A DNA stretch of 6,514 nt from Thermoplasmata archaeon (GCA_023137005.1 JAGLQE010000050.1:1-6514), one strand, 5' to 3'; positions 1 through 6,210 are shown, counted from the stretch's first letter. A program made the numbers and translations. Notes: a model not told the origin generated them from the letters alone.

Positions 1-2294
1 CCCAGATCAAGATCGAAAGACCTGGTAAGGCCGGCATCTCCACCCCGTGCGACACATTGGAGGGGCCTCTGGTCCTGATGAAGAATGGGGATCATATAAG
101 GATCAATGATCAGGAATTGGCCAGGAAGCTGAACCCGGATATCGAGGAAATAATCGACCTAGGAGAGATCCTGATACCTGTGGGCGAGTTTCTGGAGAAC
201 AATCATCCCCTCATTCCTGGGGTATTCGATATAGGCTGGTACAATGCCATCTTGAAGGACAAGAACATAGAGGGGGCAGATGGATCGGAGAAGATGGACA
301 TCGACAAGGCCTTTGACTTTGCCAGGGAGAATGACATTCCCCTGCATCCGGACCTGAATTTCCTGTGGAACGACATAGAGAAGGACGATGTGGACCTGCT
401 CCAAAGCCATATAATTGAAAAGGGAAGGATGGAAGGACAGAGCCTCATCCTCGACATCCAGGATGATATCAGAGAGATCCTGATCCAGCTAGGAGCCCCG
501 TTCAAGGTCAATGGAACTTCCCTGGAGATCGAGATGGGTGAAGTATTATTGAGAAGTCTTGGATTGGAAGAAAACTCCGGTGTGTCCAAATCCGCGCCCA
601 AGGGAGATCGGGATGCCGCGGCGACACTGGATTATATCATATCACTGGCAGGTGTGAAGATAGGTGACAAATGCGGCACCAGAATAGGCGCGAGGATGGC
701 CAGACCAGAGAAGGGCGATATGAGGAAAATGAGCCCGCCTGTTCACAGTCTTTTTGGAATAGGGGATGCAGGGGGAGCCAGCAGACTGCTCAATAAGGCC
801 GCGAAACAGACCAAGAACCAAGCTCAGGTCGACTCGAGATCTAGGGCTGAAGGACTGGTGAAGGTGGATGTCGAGGTGCGGCGATGTAATAGATGCGGTG
901 ATACAGGAATGCTGGCCAAGTGCGGGTGTGGGGGTCACAGAGTTTCTATGGAATCCCATCAAGAGCAGGAGATAGATGTCAAGGCCATCATGAAGGAGGC
1001 CGCGCACAACCTTGGGGTAAATGTTGATAAATTGCCCAAGGTCAAGGGCGTCAAAGGAATGATATCCAAACACAAGAGCGTGGAGATACCCGAGAAGGGT
1101 ATTCTAAGGGCCATGAACGGGGTTTGGGTGTTCAAGGACGGTACTTGCCGCTATGATGCCACAGATGCCCCTCTAACGCATTTCAGGCCGTCTGAGATAC
1201 ATGCGAGTGTGGAGGCTTTGAGGAAACTCGGCTACACGAAGGACATCCATGGGAAGCAATTGGAACGGGATGACCAGATGGTGGAGCTCAAGGTACAGGA
1301 TATCATCATGCCACTGGATGGCGGTGATTACATGGTCAGGGTATCCAAGTTCATTGACGATATGCTGGTCAAGATCTACGGGATGGAACCTTTCTACAAT
1401 GCCAATAAGCGTAGTGACCTCATAGGCGCGGCAACCATCGGACTATCACCCCATACATCAGGAGGGGTTCTATCAAGATTGATCGGATTCACCAAGGCCA
1501 GTGTGGGGTACGCGCATCCGTACTTCCATGCCGCGAAGAGGAGGAACTGCGATGGTGATGAGGATTGCTTCATGCTCCTCATGGACGGCCTGCTCAATTT
1601 CTCCTGGTCATTCCTTCCCGAGAGGCGTGGTGGCAGAATGGATGCCCCACTTCTTCTTTCCACCATCCTTAACCCGAACGAGATAGACAAGGAAGCTCAT
1701 AATGTGGACCTCATGTTCGAATACCCACTCGTGATGTACGAGGCGGGCCTGGAATACAAGGACCCGCAGAAAATAGAGGAGTTCCTGGACACGGCCGGAA
1801 GCCGCATTGGCACTGTCCTCCAGTACGAGGGTTTCGGGTTCACGAACGATACCACGGACATAGCTGGAGGGCCGACGGTATCTTCCTACAAGACCCTGGA
1901 GACCATGGCTGATAAGACTCGGATCCAGCTCGAACTGGCCAGGAAGATCAGGGCCGTGGACCAGACCGATGTGGCCGAGCGTTTGATATCCGGTCATTTC
2001 ATGCCCGACATGATAGGGAATCTAAAATCCTTTTCCACCCAGACCGTGAGATGCACCAAATGTGGGAAGAAGTACAGACGCATACCCGTCATGGGCCATT
2101 GCTATTGCGGTCATAAACTGATATTGACGGTACATGCGGCTGGTGCCAGGAAGTATCTGGAGATGTCCAAGACCATTGCCAAGGATTTCGGGGTTTCCAA
2201 TTACACCATGCAGAGGATCCTCAATATGGAGAAGTCCATGTGCTCGCTCTTCGAGAATGAGAAGGTGAAGGACTGCACTTTGTTTGATTTTTGA
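1..2294 (+). CDS. polC: DNA polymerase II (PolD) large subunit DP2, 3' part (5' end outside window)
   Basis: This is the catalytic large subunit of the archaeal family D replicative polymerase, which works with the DP1 exonuclease subunit and PCNA. The reading frame is open from base 3. Its first codons (QIKIERPGKAGISTP) match the conserved DP2 interior, so the TTG at 57 is an internal Leu and not a start. About 763 residues of a roughly 1100-1200-residue family are present. Diagnostic stretches are RMARPEKG followed by PPVHSLFGIG (from about base 690), a CxxC-x8-CxC zinc cluster (885-929), the active-site NCDGDED (1545-1565) whose first two Asp are the expected metal ligands, RGGRMDAPL (about 1624-1650), and a second zinc cluster (Cys codons at 2052, 2061, 2100, 2106). 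The end, CTLFDF, resembles a PIP box. No intein interrupts the active-site motif. The gene converges on the next one, with 49 bp between the stops. Family assignment is secure. Confidence 0.97.
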   Translation, partial: QIKIERPGKAGISTPCDTLEGPLVLMKNGDHIRINDQELARKLNPDIEEIIDLGEILIPVGEFLENNHPLIPGVFDIGWYNAILKDKNIEGADGSEKMDIDKAFDFARENDIPLHPDLNFLWNDIEKDDVDLLQSHIIEKGRMEGQSLILDIQDDIREILIQLGAPFKVNGTSLEIEMGEVLLRSLGLEENSGVSKSAPKGDRDAAATLDYIISLAGVKIGDKCGTRIGARMARPEKGDMRKMSPPVHSLFGIGDAGGASRLLNKAAKQTKNQAQVDSRSRAEGLVKVDVEVRRCNRCGDTGMLAKCGCGGHRVSMESHQEQEIDVKAIMKEAAHNLGVNVDKLPKVKGVKGMISKHKSVEIPEKGILRAMNGVWVFKDGTCRYDATDAPLTHFRPSEIHASVEALRKLGYTKDIHGKQLERDDQMVELKVQDIIMPLDGGDYMVRVSKFIDDMLVKIYGMEPFYNANKRSDLIGAATIGLSPHTSGGVLSRLIGFTKASVGYAHPYFHAAKRRNCDGDEDCFMLLMDGLLNFSWSFLPERRGGRMDAPLLLSTILNPNEIDKEAHNVDLMFEYPLVMYEAGLEYKDPQKIEEFLDTAGSRIGTVLQYEGFGFTNDTTDIAGGPTVSSYKTLETMADKTRIQLELARKIRAVDQTDVAERLISGHFMPDMIGNLKSFSTQTVRCTKCGKKYRRIPVMGHCYCGHKLILTVHAAGARKYLEMSKTIAKDFGVSNYTMQRILNMEKSMCSLFENEKVKDCTLFDF
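885..929 (+). other. DP2 internal zinc-binding cysteine cluster
   Basis: Four Cys codons at 885, 894, 921 and 927 spell CxxC-x8-CxC followed by GGH. This is a zinc-ribbon-like module at the position where DP2 proteins carry their central zinc-binding site. All ligands are present. Zinc binding is inferred from the family. Confidence 0.8.
1545..1565 (+). other. PolD catalytic motif NCDGDED
   Basis: The codons read N-C-D-G-D-E-D. In DP2 proteins the N-x-D-G-D core supplies the aspartates that bind catalytic metal in the double-psi beta-barrel active site. This motif is a well-known intein insertion point in other archaea, but here it is continuous and apparently functional. Confidence 0.9.
2268..2291 (+). 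other. C-terminal PIP-like motif of DP2
   Basis: The last residues of DP2 are K-D-C-T-L-F-D-F followed directly by TGA. The TLFDF core is the form seen in archaeal PCNA-interacting peptides such as that of the RFC large subunit (Q-x-T-L-F-D-F). The usual first Gln is replaced by Asp. A role as the sliding-clamp tether of PolD is inferred from this similarity and from the known PCNA-binding C-terminus of DP2. Confidence 0.6.
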
Positions 2295-2343
2295 TGTATT
2301 GTCTTCTGGCAGGAGCCGATTTTCATTCTTTTATGCGAATGTT
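2295..2343. terminator. Convergent junction with T-rich tract and small hairpin
   Basis: This 49-bp gap separates the convergent stops of DP2 and the protease-propeller gene. On the plus strand it has two T-rich stretches (2320-2323 and 2329-2332), in keeping with archaeal U-tract termination. CATTC (2324-2328) and GAATG (2337-2341) can pair with an 8-base loop, so the hairpin could form in transcripts from either side. The stem is only 5 bp, and a terminator role is a guess from position and composition. Confidence 0.35.
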
Positions 2344-4149
2344 TCAGGAATATTTTCTTATTACCCCGACAAGCAATGCTCCTATCACGGTCGTCAAAAG
2401 AATTCCAATGAATATCAGTATAGAATCAGTGCTGGTCGAGGGGGATTCAAATACTTCGTATGTGTATATTTCTCCAGCAGATGTAAATACTATTTCTTCA
2501 GCATCTTCAGACCAGACTGGAAAACGAACATTCGTGTAAGTCGTGTTTGATAGGGGGCCTATCAATTCCACAGGTTCCAGATCATCCAGACTCATTTCAT
2601 GAATGGACCTGGAGTAATATTGACCCAGAACCTCGAACATCACCTTTTTTCCATCTGGAGACCAGGAAATGGAATTGACAGTGGTGACATCGCCAGTAAA
2701 AAATGTCAGTTGCTCCACATTTGAGCCGTCACTATCCATAATAAAAAGTTGGAATGTTCCAGCCCGATCTGAAACGAACAGTAATTTCTCTCCGCTGGGA
2801 GAAAATACTGGATTGCCATCACTACCGGCATCCGTAGTGAGTTGGGAAATTCCTGTTCCATCCGTGTTCATTGAATAAATATCATAATTGCCCGCCCTGT
2901 TCGAGATGAATGTTACTTCATCCCCACCAGGAGACCAGGATCCTGCGAAATTCAAGTACTGGTCATCAACCAGGATGGTGACATTGTTGCCATCGGCATC
3001 CATGATGTACACACCAAAGTTCATCCCTCTGTCTGAGGTGAACATTATCTTACTGGCATCATGCGAGTATTTGGCATCCGTGTCTATGGTGTAGTAATTA
3101 TTGGTCAAACGCTGGATGTCAGTTCCATTATCATTCATTGAAAATATCTCCATGGTCCCATGTATATCTGAGGTATATAGGATCCTTCCATCGCGCCATG
3201 ATGTCGGAATTTTTAAGCCAGCTTCTGTTGTATTGGTCAGTGGCTCCCCGAAGGTAGTGTAATCAGTCACTACGTCCTTCGTGAAGTTATTATGAAGCCA
3301 ATCCAGCCATTCTGTTTGGAATTGATCCTGGGTCTGGCCAAAGGTGCCCATGAAACCATCATGCACTGATTGGTTCTTCTCCGAATTCTCAATGAACGAT
3401 GTCATTGTTTGCTGGCCAAAGGTTTCTTCAATGTATGTAAAAACAGAGAAACCTTCGACATACCCTTGGATCCCAGAATAACCTCCCCAATCCAACATCT
3501 CATCCAGCATCATCAGTTCGTCTTCTTCTAGATAGTATTTTGTATGCATTGAATAAGCATTCCTGAGCTTATCATCTGAATATCCTGAAGAAAAATAATC
3601 GGCCAGACCATCATAGTACCACCAGGGCAGGGTGCTATACAGCATATTGACGACATCGAATTTTTGGCATAATAATACATGATGAAGTTCATGAGCGATT
3701 ATGGGTTCCAGATTTCCTCGATTTCCCCAGTTGCTAGCCCAATCAATGCTCCATTCACTCTGAAACACGATATGTATCCCATCATAGTCGCCAGTATTCG
3801 CCAAACATCGAAATTTTTGAAAGCCCTTAATATCAATGGATATCTTTTCATCAGGTGTGTAATTAGCAAGCTGGATCGCATCTGGATAGATTTCCTCAGC
3901 TATATTTATCGCCTCCGTGGCGAACATTTCCATGCCTTCCTGGAACGTGATGGTGAAATGCTCGGTTTCCAGGGTTTGGGGAGCTCGGGTCCCAGATAAT
4001 GACCCAGTATTAGGAGGAACGATCTGGCTCTGGTTCGATTCCTGGTCCAAAAATGGAAATGCTCCGATGGACAGCATGAAGAAGGCTAGGCTAATTGCTA
4101 GGAATTTCTTTCTTATATATTTGCGCGTTCCAGTTCCTGGTTTCCCCAT
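2344..4149 (-). CDS. Membrane-anchored gluzincin-like metalloprotease with TolB-type beta-propeller
   Basis: Predicted secreted, surface-anchored protein of 601 residues, numbered here from the ATG at 4149. A Lys/Arg-rich N-terminus precedes a hydrophobic segment (about 16-32), read as a signal peptide. HELHH (153-157, bases 3679-3693) is an HExxH zinc-protease motif. It is followed by LPWWYYDGLADYF (174-186), the slot where peptidase-MA-like gluzincins have W-x-E-G-x-A-x-Y. Here the Glu of EG is Asp180. The helix EGFSVFTYIEETFG (232-245) also fits this fold. Six PD40/WD40-like blades follow (about 317-567), with repeats such as FTSDRxGxxxxYxMDxDG. A final hydrophobic helix (575-597) and the basic tail RKYS anchor it. 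An in-frame GTG at 4158 is the alternative start, but GGCGGTGG lies 5 bases before the ATG. Substrate and activity are unknown. Base composition looks more AT-rich than the flanking genes. Confidence 0.88.
   Translation of the reverse strand: MGKPGTGTRKYIRKKFLAISLAFFMLSIGAFPFLDQESNQSQIVPPNTGSLSGTRAPQTLETEHFTITFQEGMEMFATEAINIAEEIYPDAIQLANYTPDEKISIDIKGFQKFRCLANTGDYDGIHIVFQSEWSIDWASNWGNRGNLEPIIAHELHHVLLCQKFDVVNMLYSTLPWWYYDGLADYFSSGYSDDKLRNAYSMHTKYYLEEDELMMLDEMLDWGGYSGIQGYVEGFSVFTYIEETFGQQTMTSFIENSEKNQSVHDGFMGTFGQTQDQFQTEWLDWLHNNFTKDVVTDYTTFGEPLTNTTEAGLKIPTSWRDGRILYTSDIHGTMEIFSMNDNGTDIQRLTNNYYTIDTDAKYSHDASKIMFTSDRGMNFGVYIMDADGNNVTILVDDQYLNFAGSWSPGGDEVTFISNRAGNYDIYSMNTDGTGISQLTTDAGSDGNPVFSPSGEKLLFVSDRAGTFQLFIMDSDGSNVEQLTFFTGDVTTVNSISWSPDGKKVMFEVLGQYYSRSIHEMSLDDLEPVELIGPLSNTTYTNVRFPVWSEDAEEIVFTSAGEIYTYEVFESPSTSTDSILIFIGILLTTVIGALLVGVIRKYS
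3679..3693 (-). other. HExxH zinc-binding motif (HELHH)
   Basis: Read on the minus strand, the codons give H-E-L-H-H, preceded by PIIA as in many peptidase-MA-like domains. Two His are zinc ligands and the Glu is the general base. The third ligand expected about 18-25 residues downstream is Glu in the family. Here the matching codon (3610-3612) is GAT, Asp. Confidence 0.8.
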
Positions 4150-4154
4150 ATCTT

Positions 4155-4162
4155 CCACCGCC
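4155..4162 (-). promoter_or_regulatory. Shine-Dalgarno site deciding the protease-propeller start
   Basis: On the minus strand GGCGGTGG matches 6 of 8 bases of the archaeal consensus GGAGGTGA and sits 5 bases before the ATG at 4149. It overlaps the alternative in-frame GTG at 4158, which argues for the ATG as the real start. Confidence 0.6.
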
Positions 4163-4201
4163 TTTTCACTACCTTAATGGCTCATACCCATCTCAACTTT
4201 C

Positions 4202-4212
4202 ATTTAAATATT
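4202..4212 (-). promoter_or_regulatory. TATA box for the protease-propeller gene
   Basis: The minus strand reads AAATATTTAAAT, an AT-only archaeal TATA-like element, just past the stop of the two-TM gene. A start site about 26 bases downstream would fall near 4180 and leave a leader of roughly 30 bases containing the ribosome binding site. This suggests the gene is transcribed on its own. Confidence 0.5.
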
Positions 4213-4215
4213 TAG

Positions 4216-4419
4216 TCATTCCTCCACAAAGGTGTAGACTAAAACCCCGCCGACCAGCATGATGAACCCGAGGATCACGTAACCACTCAAGGGAAGTTCA
4301 GAAGGATGTACATTATTGATATATCTCGAAACATAGACAAAGAACATCGCTGCGAGTATCAGGACGCCGATTATGGCTACTACAATGCCCGAATACTTCA
4401 GTTTAGAATTTCTCATCAT
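4216..4419 (-). CDS. Small membrane protein with two transmembrane segments
   Basis: A protein of about 67 residues that I do not recognise. It has a short basic N-terminus (MMRNSKLKYS), one strongly hydrophobic helix (about 10-30), a short polar loop with RYINNVHPSELP, and a second glycine-rich hydrophobic helix (about 45-64), ending FVEE. Both ends are probably cytoplasmic by the positive-inside rule. Three starts are possible: TTG at 4428, ATG at 4419 and ATG at 4416. GAGGG (4426-4422) overlaps the TTG codon and lies at a usable distance from the ATGs, so an ATG is preferred. A TATA box at 4448-4456 predicts transcription starting near 4425, which would give a very short leader. Coding nature is supported by the clean two-helix pattern, its own promoter and its snug fit between neighbours. 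Function is unknown. Confidence 0.7.
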   Translation of the reverse strand: MMRNSKLKYSGIVVAIIGVLILAAMFFVYVSRYINNVHPSELPLSGYVILGFIMLVGGVLVYTFVEE

Positions 4420-4445
4420 TTCCCTCAAATTGAAAACTGGTTTAT

Positions 4446-4457
4446 GGTATATAAATG
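4446..4457 (-). promoter_or_regulatory. TATA box for the two-TM protein gene
   Basis: The minus strand reads ATTTATATACC, close to the archaeal consensus TTTATATA. The predicted start site, about 26 bases downstream, falls near 4425, only a few bases before the ATGs at 4419 and 4416. The transcript may be leaderless or nearly so. Confidence 0.55.
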
Positions 4458-4517
4458 ATATTTGGGAAGTCCCCGGGATAGCCGGACATTAGCCTAATCA
4501 TGGGTTATGGAGATAAT

Positions 4518-5867
4518 CTAGTCATGAACTATGGCAAAACCATTCTTATCCACAATGAGCGGATTATAATCCCTGCCATGGTTGGTCTCCCTCATCTTCA
4601 CTATGCCCAGGAACAGATTGGTACGATTGTCCGTCTTCTCTGTCTTCAAATGGAAGATGGAATCAGCCAGGAACTCTTCAACCCCGTATGTTCCGAATAT
4701 TTCCTTCTCTGGATCGAACATCTCGGTGATTATGAATACTGTTATTCCCAGGTCCCTCAGCTTCTCGAAGAAGAAGAATAATTCACTTCTCGGATTCTTG
4801 AAGGTGGTGAGCGAATAAAGAGCTGAAAGCGAATCCAGAACCACGACCTCGCAGCCGAACATCTTCTTGTAATTCTGTACCTGGGTTATGATGGAATTGA
4901 GCCAGTCTATCCCCTCAAGCTCGGTGATACTGGTCTCCTTTCTCAGGTGCGCGATGTCTATCACGACCATGTCATCCAGGTCATTGACAACGAGATTTGA
5001 CGCTCCTTCAGCATCGAAGCCCAGCTTCTTCATATGCCTCTGGAGACTGCTCCTGCTCTGCTCCAGTGTGAGGTAAACTCCCTTCATCTTATCCTGCTTG
5101 GCCAGATTATAAAGTATGCTGTAGCAGAAGGATGATTTCATGGATCCAGCTCTTCCGCAGACCAGAACGATGTGCCTTGCGGGAATTCCACCATCCAGGG
5201 TCTCGTCCAGGCCTTCCACATAGGTCTTTATCCTCTCATTCTCCATCAGTCTTTCCCTGGCCTGATCATTATCCTCATTGATCTCCAGAGCTTTCTTATA
5301 GCACGTGATGGCCTCCGAACCCCTGTCCAGTGCCATGAGTGCGTCCCCGTATTTGACCCAGGGTTCATCATTCTTCGGATTGATCTCGATCAGGACCTCG
5401 TAGGACTCCATCGCTCTCTCCAACTTGCCCCGCTCCCTGTATATGTCTCCCATGAGCATGTGCGCGTTCTCGTTCGTGGGGTTCACCCTGAGGGCTTCCT
5501 TCAAACTCTGAAGTGCCTGGCCCCATTTTCCCTTCTTATAGAGGTCCAGTCCCCGCTCCATGAATATCTTATCTTCTGTCTTTTTGGCTTTGGATTTAGG
5601 TTTGGACTTGTCCTCTGCCTTTCTCTTGGGCTCGTCCTTCATGGCCGACTCGATCACTGGATCCAGAGCATCATCTGGATGGAAATGCGAATGGATATCT
5701 TTTGCCAGCTTTTCGTTCACGCCCTTGATGGCCACCATGTCCTCCACACTGGCCTTCTTCAGGTCCTTGATGGACTCGAATCCACCCTTGTAAAGTAACT
5801 TGGCCTTTGACATGCCAATGCCTGGCAGTGCGATGAACTCCTTCAAAACATCATCTTTCTTGGTCAT
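4518..5867 (-). CDS. HhH-TPR-KaiC/RecA-type ATPase fusion protein
   Basis: A soluble 449-residue protein of three parts. Residues 8-62 hold two helix-hairpin-helix motifs (LPGIG at 14-18, IKGVNEKLAKDI at 47-58), like the N-terminal DNA-binding region of RadA. A Lys/Glu-rich linker (about 76-100) leads to three TPR repeats (about 102-132, 133-166, 167-200) ending in typical NPxN/NEDN turns. Residues 213-449 form one KaiC-like RecA-fold ATPase. It has Walker A GRAGSMKSS (238-246), the catalytic Glu269 in TLEQS, Walker B VVVLD (Asp345), VEEFLADSIFHL and the KaiC signature KMRETNH (424-430). Walker A has Met where most have Gly, and the KaiC Glu-Glu pair is Glu-Gln. Start ATG 5867 has GGATGAT just before it. 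The 78-residue gene lies 39 bp upstream. Single-domain KaiC homologues in archaea are thought to be signalling switches. HhH suggests DNA contact and TPR a protein partner, both inferred. Confidence 0.92.
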   Translation of the reverse strand: MTKKDDVLKEFIALPGIGMSKAKLLYKGGFESIKDLKKASVEDMVAIKGVNEKLAKDIHSHFHPDDALDPVIESAMKDEPKRKAEDKSKPKSKAKKTEDKIFMERGLDLYKKGKWGQALQSLKEALRVNPTNENAHMLMGDIYRERGKLERAMESYEVLIEINPKNDEPWVKYGDALMALDRGSEAITCYKKALEINEDNDQARERLMENERIKTYVEGLDETLDGGIPARHIVLVCGRAGSMKSSFCYSILYNLAKQDKMKGVYLTLEQSRSSLQRHMKKLGFDAEGASNLVVNDLDDMVVIDIAHLRKETSITELEGIDWLNSIITQVQNYKKMFGCEVVVLDSLSALYSLTTFKNPRSELFFFFEKLRDLGITVFIITEMFDPEKEIFGTYGVEEFLADSIFHLKTEKTDNRTNLFLGIVKMRETNHGRDYNPLIVDKNGFAIVHD

Positions 5868-5891
5868 AGTATCATCCTGTCTGATCTGGAT

Positions 5892-5900
5892 CTTAAAATG
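5892..5900 (-). promoter_or_regulatory. TATA-like element before the KaiC-like ATPase gene
   Basis: The minus strand reads CATTTTAAG in the 39-bp gap upstream of the ATPase. It is identical to the element before the 78-residue gene (6196-6204). Its distance from the ATG would place a start site near 5870, giving a virtually leaderless transcript. It could equally be chance in an AT-rich gap, with the ATPase read through from upstream. Confidence 0.35.
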
Positions 5901-5906
5901 GGCGTA

Positions 5907-6143
5907 TCAGGCCTGCTCCTGGTCAAGTATGTCCTTCAGACCCTCATATATCTTGCTGGCAATGGCATCCCCGGCCATAGTCTTGCACATGGCTCTTATA
6001 GAATCTATCAACTGGACGTACTCGTCATAACTGAGTTCCTTTCCCTCAATGCCCAGCTTCTCTTTCTGCAGTTCCACGGTCTTGTCAGCCATCTCTCCAA
6101 AGAGGGGCTGCATGAACGTGACCATCTCGGTTTCCAGGTCCAT
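5907..6143 (-). CDS. Conserved-looking 78-residue helical protein of unknown function
   Basis: A small acidic, soluble protein with no signal peptide or membrane segment. I do not recognise a named family. The sequence looks all-helical: helix 1 about 3-28 (including LFGEMADKTVELQKEKLG), a turn at GIEGKELS, helix 2 about 39-56 (YDEYVQLIDSIRAMCKTMAG) and helix 3 about 58-75 (DAIASKIYEGLKDIL). There is one Cys (53). The ELSYDEYVQLID stretch looks like a helix cap. The ATG at 6143 has only a weak upstream GTGAG. It precedes the KaiC-like ATPase gene by 39 bp on the same strand, so the two may be co-transcribed and the products may interact. That link is inferred from position only. A TATA-like element and an 8-bp inverted repeat lie upstream. 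Confidence 0.75.
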   Translation of the reverse strand: MDLETEMVTFMQPLFGEMADKTVELQKEKLGIEGKELSYDEYVQLIDSIRAMCKTMAGDAIASKIYEGLKDILDQEQA

Positions 6144-6152
6144 TTAACCAAC

Positions 6153-6189
6153 TCACTATCGCCTGCCCACTTATGAAGGATGATAGTGA
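6153..6189. repeat. 8-bp inverted repeat upstream of the 78-residue gene
   Basis: TCACTATC (6153-6160) and GATAGTGA (6182-6189) are exact reverse complements separated by 21 bases, with arm centres 29 bp apart. The right arm falls between the TATA-like element and the predicted start site near 6173. The left arm falls in the leader and covers the weak GTGAG ribosome-binding sequence. It could be a repressor operator or a leader stem. Confidence 0.5.
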
Positions 6190-6195
6190 TTACTA

Positions 6196-6204
6196 CTTAA
6201 AATG
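6196..6204 (-). promoter_or_regulatory. TATA-like element before the 78-residue gene
   Basis: The minus strand reads CATTTTAAG followed by TAG. A start site about 26 bases downstream, near 6173, would leave a leader of about 30 bases before the ATG at 6143. It lies shortly beyond the stop of the surface protein gene. Confidence 0.45.
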
Positions 6205-6210
6205 CTTTTT

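Noticed and set aside
57..59. TTG as the start of the polymerase gene
   Set aside because: The frame is open from base 3, and the codons before it encode conserved DP2 sequence (ERPGKAGISTP), so the gene begins outside the window.
642..1073. A 143-residue minus-strand reading frame inside the polymerase gene
   Set aside because: It is antisense to conserved DP2 codons, has no recognisable domain and no ribosome binding site that I could see.
1545..1568. Intein at the PolD active-site motif
   Set aside because: The motif is continuous, and there are no splice-site residues or endonuclease sequence.
1608..1997. A 129-residue minus-strand reading frame inside the polymerase gene
   Set aside because: It is a shadow of the conserved DP2 coding sequence with no independent support.
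2284..2550. Small plus-strand reading frames after the polymerase stop
   Set aside because: They overlap the 3' end of the protease-propeller gene on the opposite strand, including its membrane anchor, and have no promoter or ribosome binding site.
4469..4487. CCGG-GATAG-CCGG / GTCC-GGAC as a terminator hairpin after the ATPase gene
   Set aside because: Stems are only 4 bp, no T-run follows on the minus strand, and such short matches are expected by chance.
4500..4781. A 93-residue plus-strand reading frame starting near the ATPase stop
   Set aside because: It is antisense to the conserved C-terminal part of the KaiC-like domain and ends in a Glu run that is the complement of the Phe-rich stretch SELFFFFEKL.
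5172..5798. A 208-residue plus-strand reading frame
   Set aside because: It lies wholly opposite the KaiC-like ATPase gene, which has clear domains. The plus-strand product is a low-complexity Leu/His-rich sequence with no recognisable family.
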